From Acidobacteriota bacterium (GTDB lineage: Bacteria; Acidobacteriota; Terriglobia; UBA7540): a stretch of DNA of 21,859 nt. The stretch is taken from the NCBI GenBank assembly GCA_021828245.1, contig JAKASC010000009.1:1-21859 (forward strand). The letters run 5' to 3'. The notes beneath the pieces are model-generated. The model was not told where the DNA came from and made no database searches. It saw only the letters and a program-made list of their open reading frames with translations. The position numbers and the translations under genes were made by a program. Positions 15,235 through 21,859 of the stretch are shown in pieces; the stretch's first letter is position 1, and the number at the start of each line of letters is the position of its first letter.

Positions 15235-16973
15235 GCAACCCAGTCCCTGGGGCGGAGATTCTTCTGGAAAGTCTTCGTCGGCAGAAGGTCGAGGTGATTT
15301 TTGGTCTTCCGGGAGGGGCGGTGCTGCCGCTTTACGACGCGCTTTATAGCGCCGGCATTCGGCATCTTCTGGTGCGACACGAGCAAGCGGCGGCTTTTGC
15401 CGCCGACGGTTACGCTCGCGTGACAGGCAAGCCCGGGGTTTGCCTGGCAACGTCCGGCCCCGGCGCGACCAACATGATGACCGGCCTCATGTCCGCGCTG
15501 ATGGATTCCATCCCCGTCGTGGCGCTGACGGGGCAAGTTCCTGCGCCGCTGATTGGCAAGGATGCTTTTCAGGAAGCCGACACGGTGGGCATGGCGCTTC
15601 CCGCCACCAAGCGCGCTTTTCTGGTGAAGCGGGCGGCGGAGATTCCAGAAGTCATCGAGAAGGCTTTTGAGATTGCGGTATCCGGTCGGCCGGGGCCGGT
15701 GTTGGTGGATCTTCCGAAGAGCGTGTTGATGGAGAAGGCCGACCCCGCGCAACCCACAAGCCCGCGTTACGAGCGCCCGACGCGCCCGCGCGAGTGGACC
15801 GAGGCCGACATTGCGCGCGCGGCCGACATGCTGCTTGAGAGCCGCCGCGCCGTGCTCTATGCGGGCGGTGGCGTGGTTGCTTCCGGGGCCTCGGACGAAC
15901 TGCGGGAGCTGGCCGAGCTGACGCGCATTCCGGTCACCACCACGGTCATGGGACTGGGAACTTTTCCCTCGCGCCATCCGCTCTCTCTCGGCATGTTGGG
16001 GATGCACGGATCGTATGCCACCAACATGGCGATTTGTCATGGCGATTTGCTCATCGCCGTGGGCGCGCGCTTTGACGACCGGGTGACGGGCCGGCTGGAC
16101 GGCTTTGCGCCGGTAGCCAAGAAGATTCACTTTGACGTGGACCCTTCCGAAATCAACAAAAATGTTGCCGTGGATTTGGCCTTGGTGGGCGACGCTAAGG
16201 AGGCCCTGCAGGCGCTGATTGCTGAAATCAAGCGTCGGCCGGCGGTGGCCCTCGCCGAGCGCGAGCAGTGGCTGGGAAGGATTCGGGCTTGGCGACAGGA
16301 GCATCCGCTCACCTACGACAAATACGCCCACCTCGCCAAGCCGCAGTACGTGGTGGAAGCTATTTCGGAAGCGGCCGAGGACGATGCGATTATTGCCGTG
16401 GATGTGGGCCAGCACCAGATGTGGGCGGCTCAGTTTTACAATTTTCGCCAACCGCGCACGTGGCTTTCCTCGAGCGGTCTCGGCAGCATGGGCTACGGTT
16501 TTCCCGCCGCCATGGGCGCACAGATGGCCTTTCCTGACCGGCAAGTGATTGCGCTGGTGGGCGACGGCGGTTTCCAAATGACCTTGAATGATTTGGCGAC
16601 CATTGTTCAGTATCGCGTTCCGGTGAAGATAGCGGTCATCAACAACCGCTCGCTCGGCATGGTGCGGCAGTGGCAGGAGATCTTTTTTGAGAAGCGGTTC
16701 TGCGATATTGACCTGAACTTTGCCCCGGACTTCGTGAAGCTGGCAGAATCCTACGGCATCCCGGCCACGCGGGTGGAGCATCGGGCGGACGTGGCGGAAG
16801 CGGCGCGGGAACTGCTGAGCGACCGCGAGCCGCGCTTGGTGGATTTCTGGGTGGATCCGGCGGAAAACTGCTATCCCATTGTGCCGCCGGGCGCCTCGCT
16901 CGCAGAGATGATCGTCGAGCCGCCTCGCGTGATGGCGGAAGAAGAGGTTTTGGACGATTTGTGGGCGGTGTGA
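15231..16973 (+). CDS. ilvB: Acetolactate synthase large (catalytic) subunit
   Basis: IlvB condenses two pyruvates to acetolactate, or pyruvate with 2-oxobutyrate to acetohydroxybutyrate, the first common step of valine, leucine and isoleucine synthesis; it uses thiamine diphosphate, Mg2+ and FAD. The 580 residues give the three usual domains. The N-terminal ThDP domain has the catalytic Glu51 in RHEQAAAFAADGYAR. The central FAD-binding domain includes GARFDDRVTG (278-287). The C-terminal ThDP domain has DVGQHQMWAAQ (391-401), GDGGFQMT (444-451) and INN (470-472), the ThDP/Mg motif. The ATG at 15231 has GGAGGAG five bases upstream. It heads ilvB-ilvN-ilvC-proC and lies behind a promoter with a palindromic operator. 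Confidence 0.97.
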   Translation: MSNPVPGAEILLESLRRQKVEVIFGLPGGAVLPLYDALYSAGIRHLLVRHEQAAAFAADGYARVTGKPGVCLATSGPGATNMMTGLMSALMDSIPVVALTGQVPAPLIGKDAFQEADTVGMALPATKRAFLVKRAAEIPEVIEKAFEIAVSGRPGPVLVDLPKSVLMEKADPAQPTSPRYERPTRPREWTEADIARAADMLLESRRAVLYAGGGVVASGASDELRELAELTRIPVTTTVMGLGTFPSRHPLSLGMLGMHGSYATNMAICHGDLLIAVGARFDDRVTGRLDGFAPVAKKIHFDVDPSEINKNVAVDLALVGDAKEALQALIAEIKRRPAVALAEREQWLGRIRAWRQEHPLTYDKYAHLAKPQYVVEAISEAAEDDAIIAVDVGQHQMWAAQFYNFRQPRTWLSSSGLGSMGYGFPAAMGAQMAFPDRQVIALVGDGGFQMTLNDLATIVQYRVPVKIAVINNRSLGMVRQWQEIFFEKRFCDIDLNFAPDFVKLAESYGIPATRVEHRADVAEAARELLSDREPRLVDFWVDPAENCYPIVPPGASLAEMIVEPPRVMAEEEVLDDLWAV

Positions 16974-17059
16974 AGCCGCCCAAAACCCGCCGCTCGCGTG
17001 CCAAGGCCGAGCGACGGGCACGGAAGACCGCTCCGGAGCCTTGGGCGAGGAGATGAGCC

Positions 17060-17539
17060 ATGCAATGGTTGTTGATGTTGGAAACGGAAAAGGATGCGAT
17101 TACCCTGTGCCGCTTGATGAACATCTTCAGGCGCAAGGGGCTGAAGCTCGCGACAATGGTGGTTTCCTCCGGCGAAGCAAGCTATTCCATCACCGCGCTG
17201 GCGGAAGCGGCGGATGGAGCGGGCGCGCATTTGTTCCACTTCCTTCGCCGCACGGAAGGGATTCGCCACGTCACCAGTTATCGTCAGGAAGCGTCGCCGG
17301 AGGCGTCGTTTATTTTTGTCGATGCGGCGGGCAGCGCGGTGACGCTGGGACGGCTGCTGGAGGTTTTTCCGCAATCGGAGGTGATTTTTGCGAGCGAGGG
17401 GAAGTTCCTGCTGGCTGGCTCGAACTCCCACCACCTACCGCGGGCGCTGCCGGAGCTGGAAGCGTCCCGCTGCGTGCCGCTTGTTCCGGCGCAAACCACT
17501 CGCCCCACCCTGCATCAGGAAGGGGCTTCCGCGAGCTAA
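17060..17539 (+). CDS. ilvN: ACT-domain protein, probable acetolactate synthase regulatory subunit
   Basis: The position between ilvB and ilvC and an N-terminal ACT-like fold (about residues 1-75) point to the small subunit that activates IlvB and gives feedback control by branched-chain amino acids. The pattern LCRLMNIFRRKGLKLATMVVS corresponds to the first ACT helix and second strand, more like IlvM than like the usual IlvN/IlvH, whose 'GVL.RV..LF..RG.NI.SL' motif is not seen. Residues 76-159 do not look like the standard IlvH C-terminal domain; they include strand-like FIFVDAAGSAVTLGRLLEVFPQSEVIFASEGKF segments and a polar tail. Length (159) is close to IlvH. The ATG at 17060 follows GAGGAG by seven bases and lies 86 bases after ilvB. 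The symbol is assigned mainly by context. Confidence 0.7.
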   Translation: MQWLLMLETEKDAITLCRLMNIFRRKGLKLATMVVSSGEASYSITALAEAADGAGAHLFHFLRRTEGIRHVTSYRQEASPEASFIFVDAAGSAVTLGRLLEVFPQSEVIFASEGKFLLAGSNSHHLPRALPELEASRCVPLVPAQTTRPTLHQEGASAS

Positions 17540-17596
17540 GATTTGGTTCCAAGCCGCCCCGACGGTGGGGCGAATCTCAATCCGAGGAAATCCAAT

Positions 17597-18631
17597 ATGG
17601 CGAAGGTTTATTACGAAAAGGACGGCGATTTGAAGCATTTGGCCGGAAAGACGGTTGCCATTATCGGCTATGGCAGCCAAGGCCACGCCCACGCGCTGAA
17701 TCTGCGCGACAGCGGGGTGAAGGTGATTGTTGGCCTGCCGGCGACGAGTGCCTCGCGCGCCAAAGCGCAAGCGCAGAAGCTGGAAGTGTACGATCCGGCG
17801 GAAGCGGCGCGCCGAGGGGATGTGGTGGCGCTGCTCGTACCTGACCCGCCGATGGCCAAGCTTTATAAAGAAGCGATTGAGCCGCATCTGGCCGCCGGCA
17901 AAACGCTGCTCTTCGCACACGGCTTTAATATCCATTATCGGTTCATTGCGCCGCCCAAGTCGGTGGATGTGGTGATGATTGCGCCCAAGTGCCCCGGGCA
18001 TCGGCTGCGCGAGCTGTTTACCGAAGGCGTCGGCGTTCCGGCGCTGCTCGCCGTGGAGCAGGATGCGAGCGGCCACGCCGAAGCGACGGCGCTCGCTTAC
18101 GCCAAGGGTCTCGGCAGCCTGAAGGCGGGCGTCATTCGCACCACGTTCAAAGAAGAAACCGAAACCGACCTCTTTGGCGAGCAGACGGTGCTGTGCGGCG
18201 GCGTCTCGGCGCTCATCACCACCGCTTTTGAAACCTTGTTGGAGGCGGGCTATCAGCCCGAAATTGCCTACTTTGAGTGTCTCCACGAACTGAAACTGAT
18301 TGTGGATTTGATTTATCAAGGCGGCATCAAGTACATGCGCTATTCTGTTTCCGACACCGCCGAATACGGCGACTACACGCGCGGGCCGCGGGTGATTGAC
18401 GCCCACGTGCGCGACACCATGAAGAAGGTGCTGGCGGAAATTCAGGACGGCCGCTTTGCCCGCGAGTGGATGCAGGAGAACGAGCAAGGACGCCAGCATT
18501 TTCTCGAGATGCGCGCGCAGGCGGCCGCGCATCCCATCGAGCGGGTTGGCTCTGAACTTCGGCGCATGATGCCGTGGATTCAGACGGCGAAAGAAGAACT
18601 CACGGCGGCGCAGGCGGCGGCACGCGGCTAG
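17597..18631 (+). CDS. ilvC: Ketol-acid reductoisomerase (class I, NADP-type)
   Basis: IlvC rearranges and reduces acetolactate or acetohydroxybutyrate to the dihydroxy acid, using NAD(P)H and Mg2+, the second step of branched-chain amino-acid synthesis. The 344-residue length marks the short class I form. It has the Rossmann loop GYGSQGHAHALNL (24-36), the cofactor-specificity loop GLPATSASRAKA (46-57), FAHGFNIHY (107-115), PKCPGH (130-135), Mg ligands Asp191 and Glu195 in DLFGEQ, then Glu227 and Glu231 in FECLHE, and SDTAEYGDY (252-260). The open frame runs upstream to 17543, but ATG 17597 fits the family N-terminus (MAKVYYEKD) and has GAGGAAA at a normal distance. It lies 57 bases after the ACT-domain gene. 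Confidence 0.96.
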   Translation: MAKVYYEKDGDLKHLAGKTVAIIGYGSQGHAHALNLRDSGVKVIVGLPATSASRAKAQAQKLEVYDPAEAARRGDVVALLVPDPPMAKLYKEAIEPHLAAGKTLLFAHGFNIHYRFIAPPKSVDVVMIAPKCPGHRLRELFTEGVGVPALLAVEQDASGHAEATALAYAKGLGSLKAGVIRTTFKEETETDLFGEQTVLCGGVSALITTAFETLLEAGYQPEIAYFECLHELKLIVDLIYQGGIKYMRYSVSDTAEYGDYTRGPRVIDAHVRDTMKKVLAEIQDGRFAREWMQENEQGRQHFLEMRAQAAAHPIERVGSELRRMMPWIQTAKEELTAAQAAARG

Positions 18632-18669
18632 CGGAGCAGGCCGACAAAGGGTGACAGGGCCGCGTCTGG

Positions 18670-18711
18670 GGCACGGCTGTCCTGGCCGCGTTCAGGCGCA
18701 GGCGGGACGCC
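18670..18711 (+). repeat. Dispersed palindromic repeat, copy B
   Basis: This 42-base element between ilvC and proC starts GGCACGGC and ends GGCGGGACGCC, separated exactly as in copy A (14964-15005, opposite strand). The hairpin arms are weaker here (GGCACGGC...TGGCCGCG, with mismatches), as expected of an older copy. Agreement with copy A is about 33 of 42 positions by hand count, plus a similar T-rich/GG flank just before it. Confidence 0.55.
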
Positions 18712-18786
18712 GATCGCGCGTCCACGCCGGCGAGCGCCGACCGCCGAACATCCACCACGAACTGCGATGGGATTCCAAGGAGGCTC

Positions 18787-19647
18787 ATGGCGACTCTGCG
18801 CAAACCGAGCGTCGGCGATGGCCGACTTCAGGTAAAAAAGCTGGCCTTGATTGGCGCGGGCAAGCTGGGCGAGGGTTTGCTGGCGGGCGTGCTGCGCTCG
18901 GGCTTTGTGCCCCCGGCGCGCGTGGAAGTGACCGTGGCGCACGCCGAGCGAGCCGAGCAGTTGGCGGAGAAATACGGCGTGCGCGCGCACACCTCGAACG
19001 CGCGAGCGGTGGCCGGAGCGGACTTGGTGATTCTGGCGCTCAAGCCGCAGCAGGTGAAAGGCTTTTTGCACGAGGCGCGGCCGCACTTGGGCAAACAGGC
19101 GCTGGTGATTTCAGCGGCGGCCTCAGTGACCACCGCGCTCATCGAGCGGCAACTGGGCCACGCGGCGCGCGTCATCCGCGCCATGCCCAATACGCCGTGC
19201 TTGATCCGCCACGGCATGACGGCGCTCGCTCCGGGACGCCACGCCACGCCCGAAAACGTGGAAACAGCGCGCGAAATTTTCTCCTCGATGGGCCGCGTGG
19301 TGGTGGTGGATGAAAAACACATGGACGCCATCACGGGGCTTTCCGCCTCGGGCCCGGCTTACGTTTACCTCATCATTGAATCGCTCGCCGAGGCCGGCGT
19401 GAAGCTCGGCCTGCCGCGCGACCTTTCCACCGAACTCTCCGCGCAAACCCTGCTCGGGGCTTCGGCCCTGGTGCTCGAAACCGGCGAGCATCCCGCCAAA
19501 CTCAAGGACGTGGTCACCACGCCCGCCGGCTGCACGATTGACGGCTTGCTGGAACTTGAGGAAGGCGGCTTGCGCGTCACGCTCATTAAGGCCGTTGTCC
19601 GAGCCGCCGAACGCGCCAAACAGCTCGTCGAAAACCAAAATACGTGA
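18787..19647 (+). CDS. proC: Pyrroline-5-carboxylate reductase
   Basis: ProC reduces 1-pyrroline-5-carboxylate to proline with NAD(P)H, the last step of proline synthesis, in the cytoplasm. The 286 residues show the dinucleotide loop LIGAGKLGEGLL (21-32), the NADPH-binding ALKPQQV, MPNTPC, and the long C-terminal signature SASGPAYVYLIIESLAEAG followed by VTTPAGCTIDGLLELEEGG. The first 16 residues precede the usual start of the fold, but AAGGAGG three bases before ATG 18787 supports this start and no better one lies downstream. It follows ilvC by 155 bases that contain repeat copy B and no obvious terminator, so it may share the ilv transcript. Confidence 0.96.
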   Translation: MATLRKPSVGDGRLQVKKLALIGAGKLGEGLLAGVLRSGFVPPARVEVTVAHAERAEQLAEKYGVRAHTSNARAVAGADLVILALKPQQVKGFLHEARPHLGKQALVISAAASVTTALIERQLGHAARVIRAMPNTPCLIRHGMTALAPGRHATPENVETAREIFSSMGRVVVVDEKHMDAITGLSASGPAYVYLIIESLAEAGVKLGLPRDLSTELSAQTLLGASALVLETGEHPAKLKDVVTTPAGCTIDGLLELEEGGLRVTLIKAVVRAAERAKQLVENQNT

Positions 19648-19776
19648 GCCGCGCTTTTTCCCGCCGCGCCCTCGCTCCCATTCCTTCTCTTCGTCGCCTC
19701 CAGGAGATTTCTCTTGCGTTGCTTTCGTCCAACGACGAATGCGCGCGCGGAACTATTGAAGCGAGACGAGAGCGGC

Positions 19777-19805
19777 TTGACAGGGCAACGGGAAGCCGAT
19801 AACGT
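19777..19805 (+). promoter_or_regulatory. Candidate promoter for araB-araD
   Basis: TTGACA (19777-19782), 17 bases, then TAACGT (19800-19805), a weak -10 box. It lies about 75 bases before the araB ATG and is overlapped by a LacI-type operator, which strengthens the call. Confidence 0.5.
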
Positions 19806-19815
19806 AAGCGCTTTC
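19804..19815. promoter_or_regulatory. LacI-family operator over the araB promoter
   Basis: GTAAGCGCTTTC matches the pattern GWAARCGYTTWC typical of LacI-family operators, with the central CG and one mismatch from perfect symmetry. It overlaps the -10 box and the expected transcription start of araB, so a repressor bound there would block initiation. No LacI-family gene is in the window. Confidence 0.5.
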
Positions 19816-19880
19816 GACAAGCCCGCTCGCGCGCCGGCAAAGCTGCCGACAGCCGAGCGGCCGGCCGTGGTGAGGTTCGG

Positions 19881-21575
19881 ATGGGCAGAGAGAAATTCAC
19901 GGTGGGGATTGACTACGGCACGGAGTCCGGCCGCGCCGTGGTCGTTCGGGTGCGCGACGGCGAGGAAATGGGCTCGGCCATCGTCCCTTATCCGGACGGC
20001 GTTATTGACGAGAAGTTGCCGGGCGGACCGCGGCTCGGCCATGATTGGGCGCTTCAAAATCCCCGCGATTATCTTTGGGTCGTCGAAAAGGGAGTCCCCA
20101 AGGCGATGAAGCAAGCGCGGGTGCGCGCCGAGGATGTGATTGGAATTGGCACGGATTTCACCGCGTCCTCGCCCCTGCCCACGCGGCGCGATGGAACGCC
20201 CTTGTGCTTTCTCCCTCAATATCGCAAGCAGCCGCACGCCTGGGTGAAGCTCTGGAAGCATCACGCCGCGCAAGCCGAGGCCAACCGCATCAACGAAATT
20301 GGCCGCGAGCGGAATGAGGAGTTCCTGCGCGTTTACGGCGGGCGATATTCTTCCGAGTGGCTGTTTTCGAAGCTGCTTCAAATCGTCAACGAAGCGCCGG
20401 AAATTTACGAAGCGACGGAGCGCTTTATCGAGGCCGCGGACTGGATTGTGTGGCAACTGACCGGCCAGGAAAAACGCAATGCCTGCACCGCCGGTTACAA
20501 GGCCATGTGGATTAAGGGCCAAGGCTTTCCGTCGCGGGAATTTTTCCGCAGCCTTCATCCGCGCCTCGAGAACGTCATTGAGCAGAAACTCGGCGAGACG
20601 TATTACCCGCTCGGAGCGAAAGCCGGCGGGTTGACGGCCTTTTGGGCTCGAAAAACCGGCTTGCGCGAGGGCACGGCGGTGGCCATCGGCAACGTGGATG
20701 CTCATGTGGCGGTGCCGGCCTGTGGCGTGGTTGAGCCGGGCTCCTTGGTGATGATTATGGGCACTTCCATCTGCCATCTGCTGCTCGGACGCGAGCGGCA
20801 AATGGTGGAAGGCATGTGCGGAACGGTGGAGGACGGCGTGGTGCCAGGCCTGTGGGGCTATGAGGCCGGGCAATCCGCCGTCGGAGACATTTTTGCCTGG
20901 TACTTTGAGCACGGCGTTCCCAACAGCATTCACCGGGAGGCGCGGCGCTTGCGGATTCCGTTCACCGAGGTGCTGGAGCGGCGCGCGCGCGACCTGGCCC
21001 CGGCTCAATCGGGCTTGTTGGCGCTCGATTGGTGGAACGGCAACCGCTCCATCCTGGTGGATGCTGACCTGAGCGGGCTTCTGCTGGGCATGAATTTGTC
21101 CACCCGCGCCGAAGAGATTTATCGCGCGTTGCTGGAGGCGACGGCCTTCGGCACGCGGCAAATTATCGAGGCGTTTGAAAGCAAGGGCCTGACGGTCAAG
21201 AATTTGGTGGTCTGCGGCGGCCTGCCGCAGAAAAATGCGCTGCTCATGCAGATTTTTGCCGACGTGACCGGCCGGGAAATTCGTCTGGCCAAACGTTTGT
21301 TGACGTGCTCAGCCTTGGGCTCGGCCATGCACGCGGCGGTGGCGGCAGGACGGGCAGCGGGCGGTTACGACAACATTTTCCAGGCCGCCGAGCGCATGGC
21401 CCACCTGCGGCGGCGCGTCTATGTGCCTCGACCGGAAGCCCATCAGATTTACAACCAGTTGTTCCGCGAATACCAGATTTTGCACGATTATTTTGGGCGC
21501 GGAACCAATGATGTGATGAAGCGGCTGAAGGCGCTGCGAGCAGGCGGACCGGACGCGGCGGTTAAGCTCCCATGA
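19881..21575 (+). CDS. araB: Ribulokinase (FGGY carbohydrate kinase)
   Basis: AraB phosphorylates L-ribulose with ATP to L-ribulose 5-phosphate, the second step of L-arabinose catabolism, in the cytoplasm. The 564 residues match the E. coli enzyme (about 566) along the length: GIDYGTESGRAVV (9-21, phosphate 1 loop), GIGTDFTASSPLP, the YRKQPHAWVKLWKHHAAQ segment, GGRYSSEWLFSKLL, GNVDAHVAVPACG with the catalytic Asp, MGTSICHLLL, GLWGYEAGQSAVGDIFAW, and VVCGGLPQKNALLMQIFADV. The start ATG 19881 has GTGAGG five bases upstream. The next gene, araD, follows at once, and an upstream LacI-type operator suggests sugar-responsive repression. No araA isomerase gene is in the window; it may lie beyond the right edge. 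Confidence 0.95.
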   Translation: MGREKFTVGIDYGTESGRAVVVRVRDGEEMGSAIVPYPDGVIDEKLPGGPRLGHDWALQNPRDYLWVVEKGVPKAMKQARVRAEDVIGIGTDFTASSPLPTRRDGTPLCFLPQYRKQPHAWVKLWKHHAAQAEANRINEIGRERNEEFLRVYGGRYSSEWLFSKLLQIVNEAPEIYEATERFIEAADWIVWQLTGQEKRNACTAGYKAMWIKGQGFPSREFFRSLHPRLENVIEQKLGETYYPLGAKAGGLTAFWARKTGLREGTAVAIGNVDAHVAVPACGVVEPGSLVMIMGTSICHLLLGRERQMVEGMCGTVEDGVVPGLWGYEAGQSAVGDIFAWYFEHGVPNSIHREARRLRIPFTEVLERRARDLAPAQSGLLALDWWNGNRSILVDADLSGLLLGMNLSTRAEEIYRALLEATAFGTRQIIEAFESKGLTVKNLVVCGGLPQKNALLMQIFADVTGREIRLAKRLLTCSALGSAMHAAVAAGRAAGGYDNIFQAAERMAHLRRRVYVPRPEAHQIYNQLFREYQILHDYFGRGTNDVMKRLKALRAGGPDAAVKLP

Positions 21576-21667
21576 GCGGCCGGCGTGAGCCCTCGCGGGC
21601 TGCGGTGGACGACCCCGCCGAGCGCCTCCGGAGGCGGCGGGCCAAGGCGCGGAGCGAGGCTTTCTCG

Positions 21668-21859
21668 ATGGCAACCGTGGAAGAACTTTGTCGAGAGGTT
21701 TGGGCGGCCAACCTGGGCATCTATCGCGCCGGGCTGGTCACCATGCACAGCGGCAACGCCAGCGGCATTGACCGTCGGCGCGGTTGCGTGGTCATCAAGC
21801 CGAGCGGCATGGACTACGAGAAGCTCAAACCCTCCGACATGGTGGTGACCGATCTCGAA
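21668..21859 (+). CDS. araD: L-ribulose-5-phosphate 4-epimerase, N-terminal part, cut by the window edge
   Basis: AraD converts L-ribulose 5-phosphate to D-xylulose 5-phosphate by a Zn-dependent retro-aldol reaction, completing the arabinose route. Sixty-four residues are visible: MATVEELCREVWAANLGIYR, then LVTMHSGNASGID with the phosphate-binding GN, VVIKPSGMDYEKLKPSDMVVTDLE. This aligns with E. coli AraD residues 1-63. The start ATG 21668 fits the family and has GAGG eight bases upstream. The frame is also open from ATG 21572, which overlaps the araB stop by four bases (ATGA) and would add 32 basic residues (MSGRREPSRAAVDDPAERL...). The zinc-binding histidines lie outside the window. Confidence 0.9.
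   Translation, partial: MATVEELCREVWAANLGIYRAGLVTMHSGNASGIDRRRGCVVIKPSGMDYEKLKPSDMVVTDLE

Noticed and set aside
19804..19815. CcpA cre site before araB.
   Set aside because: The site fits the cre pattern, but nothing else in the window suggests a Firmicute; a general LacI-family operator is the safer reading.

Overview
The window is a stretch of GC-rich bacterial chromosome, dense with ordinary metabolic genes. It contains no phage, plasmid, insertion-sequence, CRISPR or defence genes, and no rRNA or tRNA that I can see. Gene content (succinylase-route DapD, class I ketol-acid reductoisomerase, a glycolate oxidase operon with three separate subunits, and a glycine-zipper lipoprotein of a kind I associate with Acidobacteriota) and the GC-rich intergenic palindromic repeats suggest a soil or sediment acidobacterium or a relative. 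This is inference from gene style; no marker gene here fixes the phylum.

Layout. Bases 1-8237 (minus strand) hold, in transcription order, glcD-glcE-glcF-acs (glycolate oxidation plus acetate activation), a probable terminator, then metK-ahcY (the SAM/SAH cycle; ahcY runs off the left edge). Bases 8495-9193 (plus) encode a rhomboid intramembrane protease. Bases 9271-12978 (minus) hold a tightly packed, translationally coupled set: mazG, a GNAT acyltransferase, an o-succinylbenzoate synthase/N-succinylamino-acid racemase (OSBS/NSAR) and an EamA transporter. Bases 13121-13957 (plus) are dapD. Bases 14062-14784 (minus) are a lipoprotein. Bases 15231-19647 (plus) hold ilvB, an unusual ACT-domain small subunit, ilvC and proC. 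Bases 19881-21859 (plus) hold araB and the 5' end of araD.

How the genes work together. The glc/acs set feeds two-carbon acids into central metabolism. The GNAT/NSAR pair matches the published D-to-L amino-acid conversion route through N-succinyl intermediates, and the adjacent transporter could move a substrate or product. ilvB, ilvN and ilvC give the first two steps of branched-chain amino-acid synthesis, and proC the last step of proline synthesis. araB and araD convert L-ribulose to D-xylulose 5-phosphate.

The most informative non-coding signals are: an 18-bp perfect palindrome at the presumed start of ilvB transcription; a LacI-type operator over the araB promoter; two diverged copies of a 42-bp repeat flanking the ilvBNC genes in opposite orientation; and several good sigma-70-like promoters (glcD, lipoprotein, ilvB, araB, metK). 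The gene-free stretch 14785-15230 is filled by the lipoprotein promoter, one repeat copy, the ilvB promoter and operator, and the ilvB leader. I did not find a clearly novel multi-gene system. The best leads are the regulatory sites, the dispersed repeat, the atypical acetolactate synthase small subunit and the N-succinyl amino-acid cluster.
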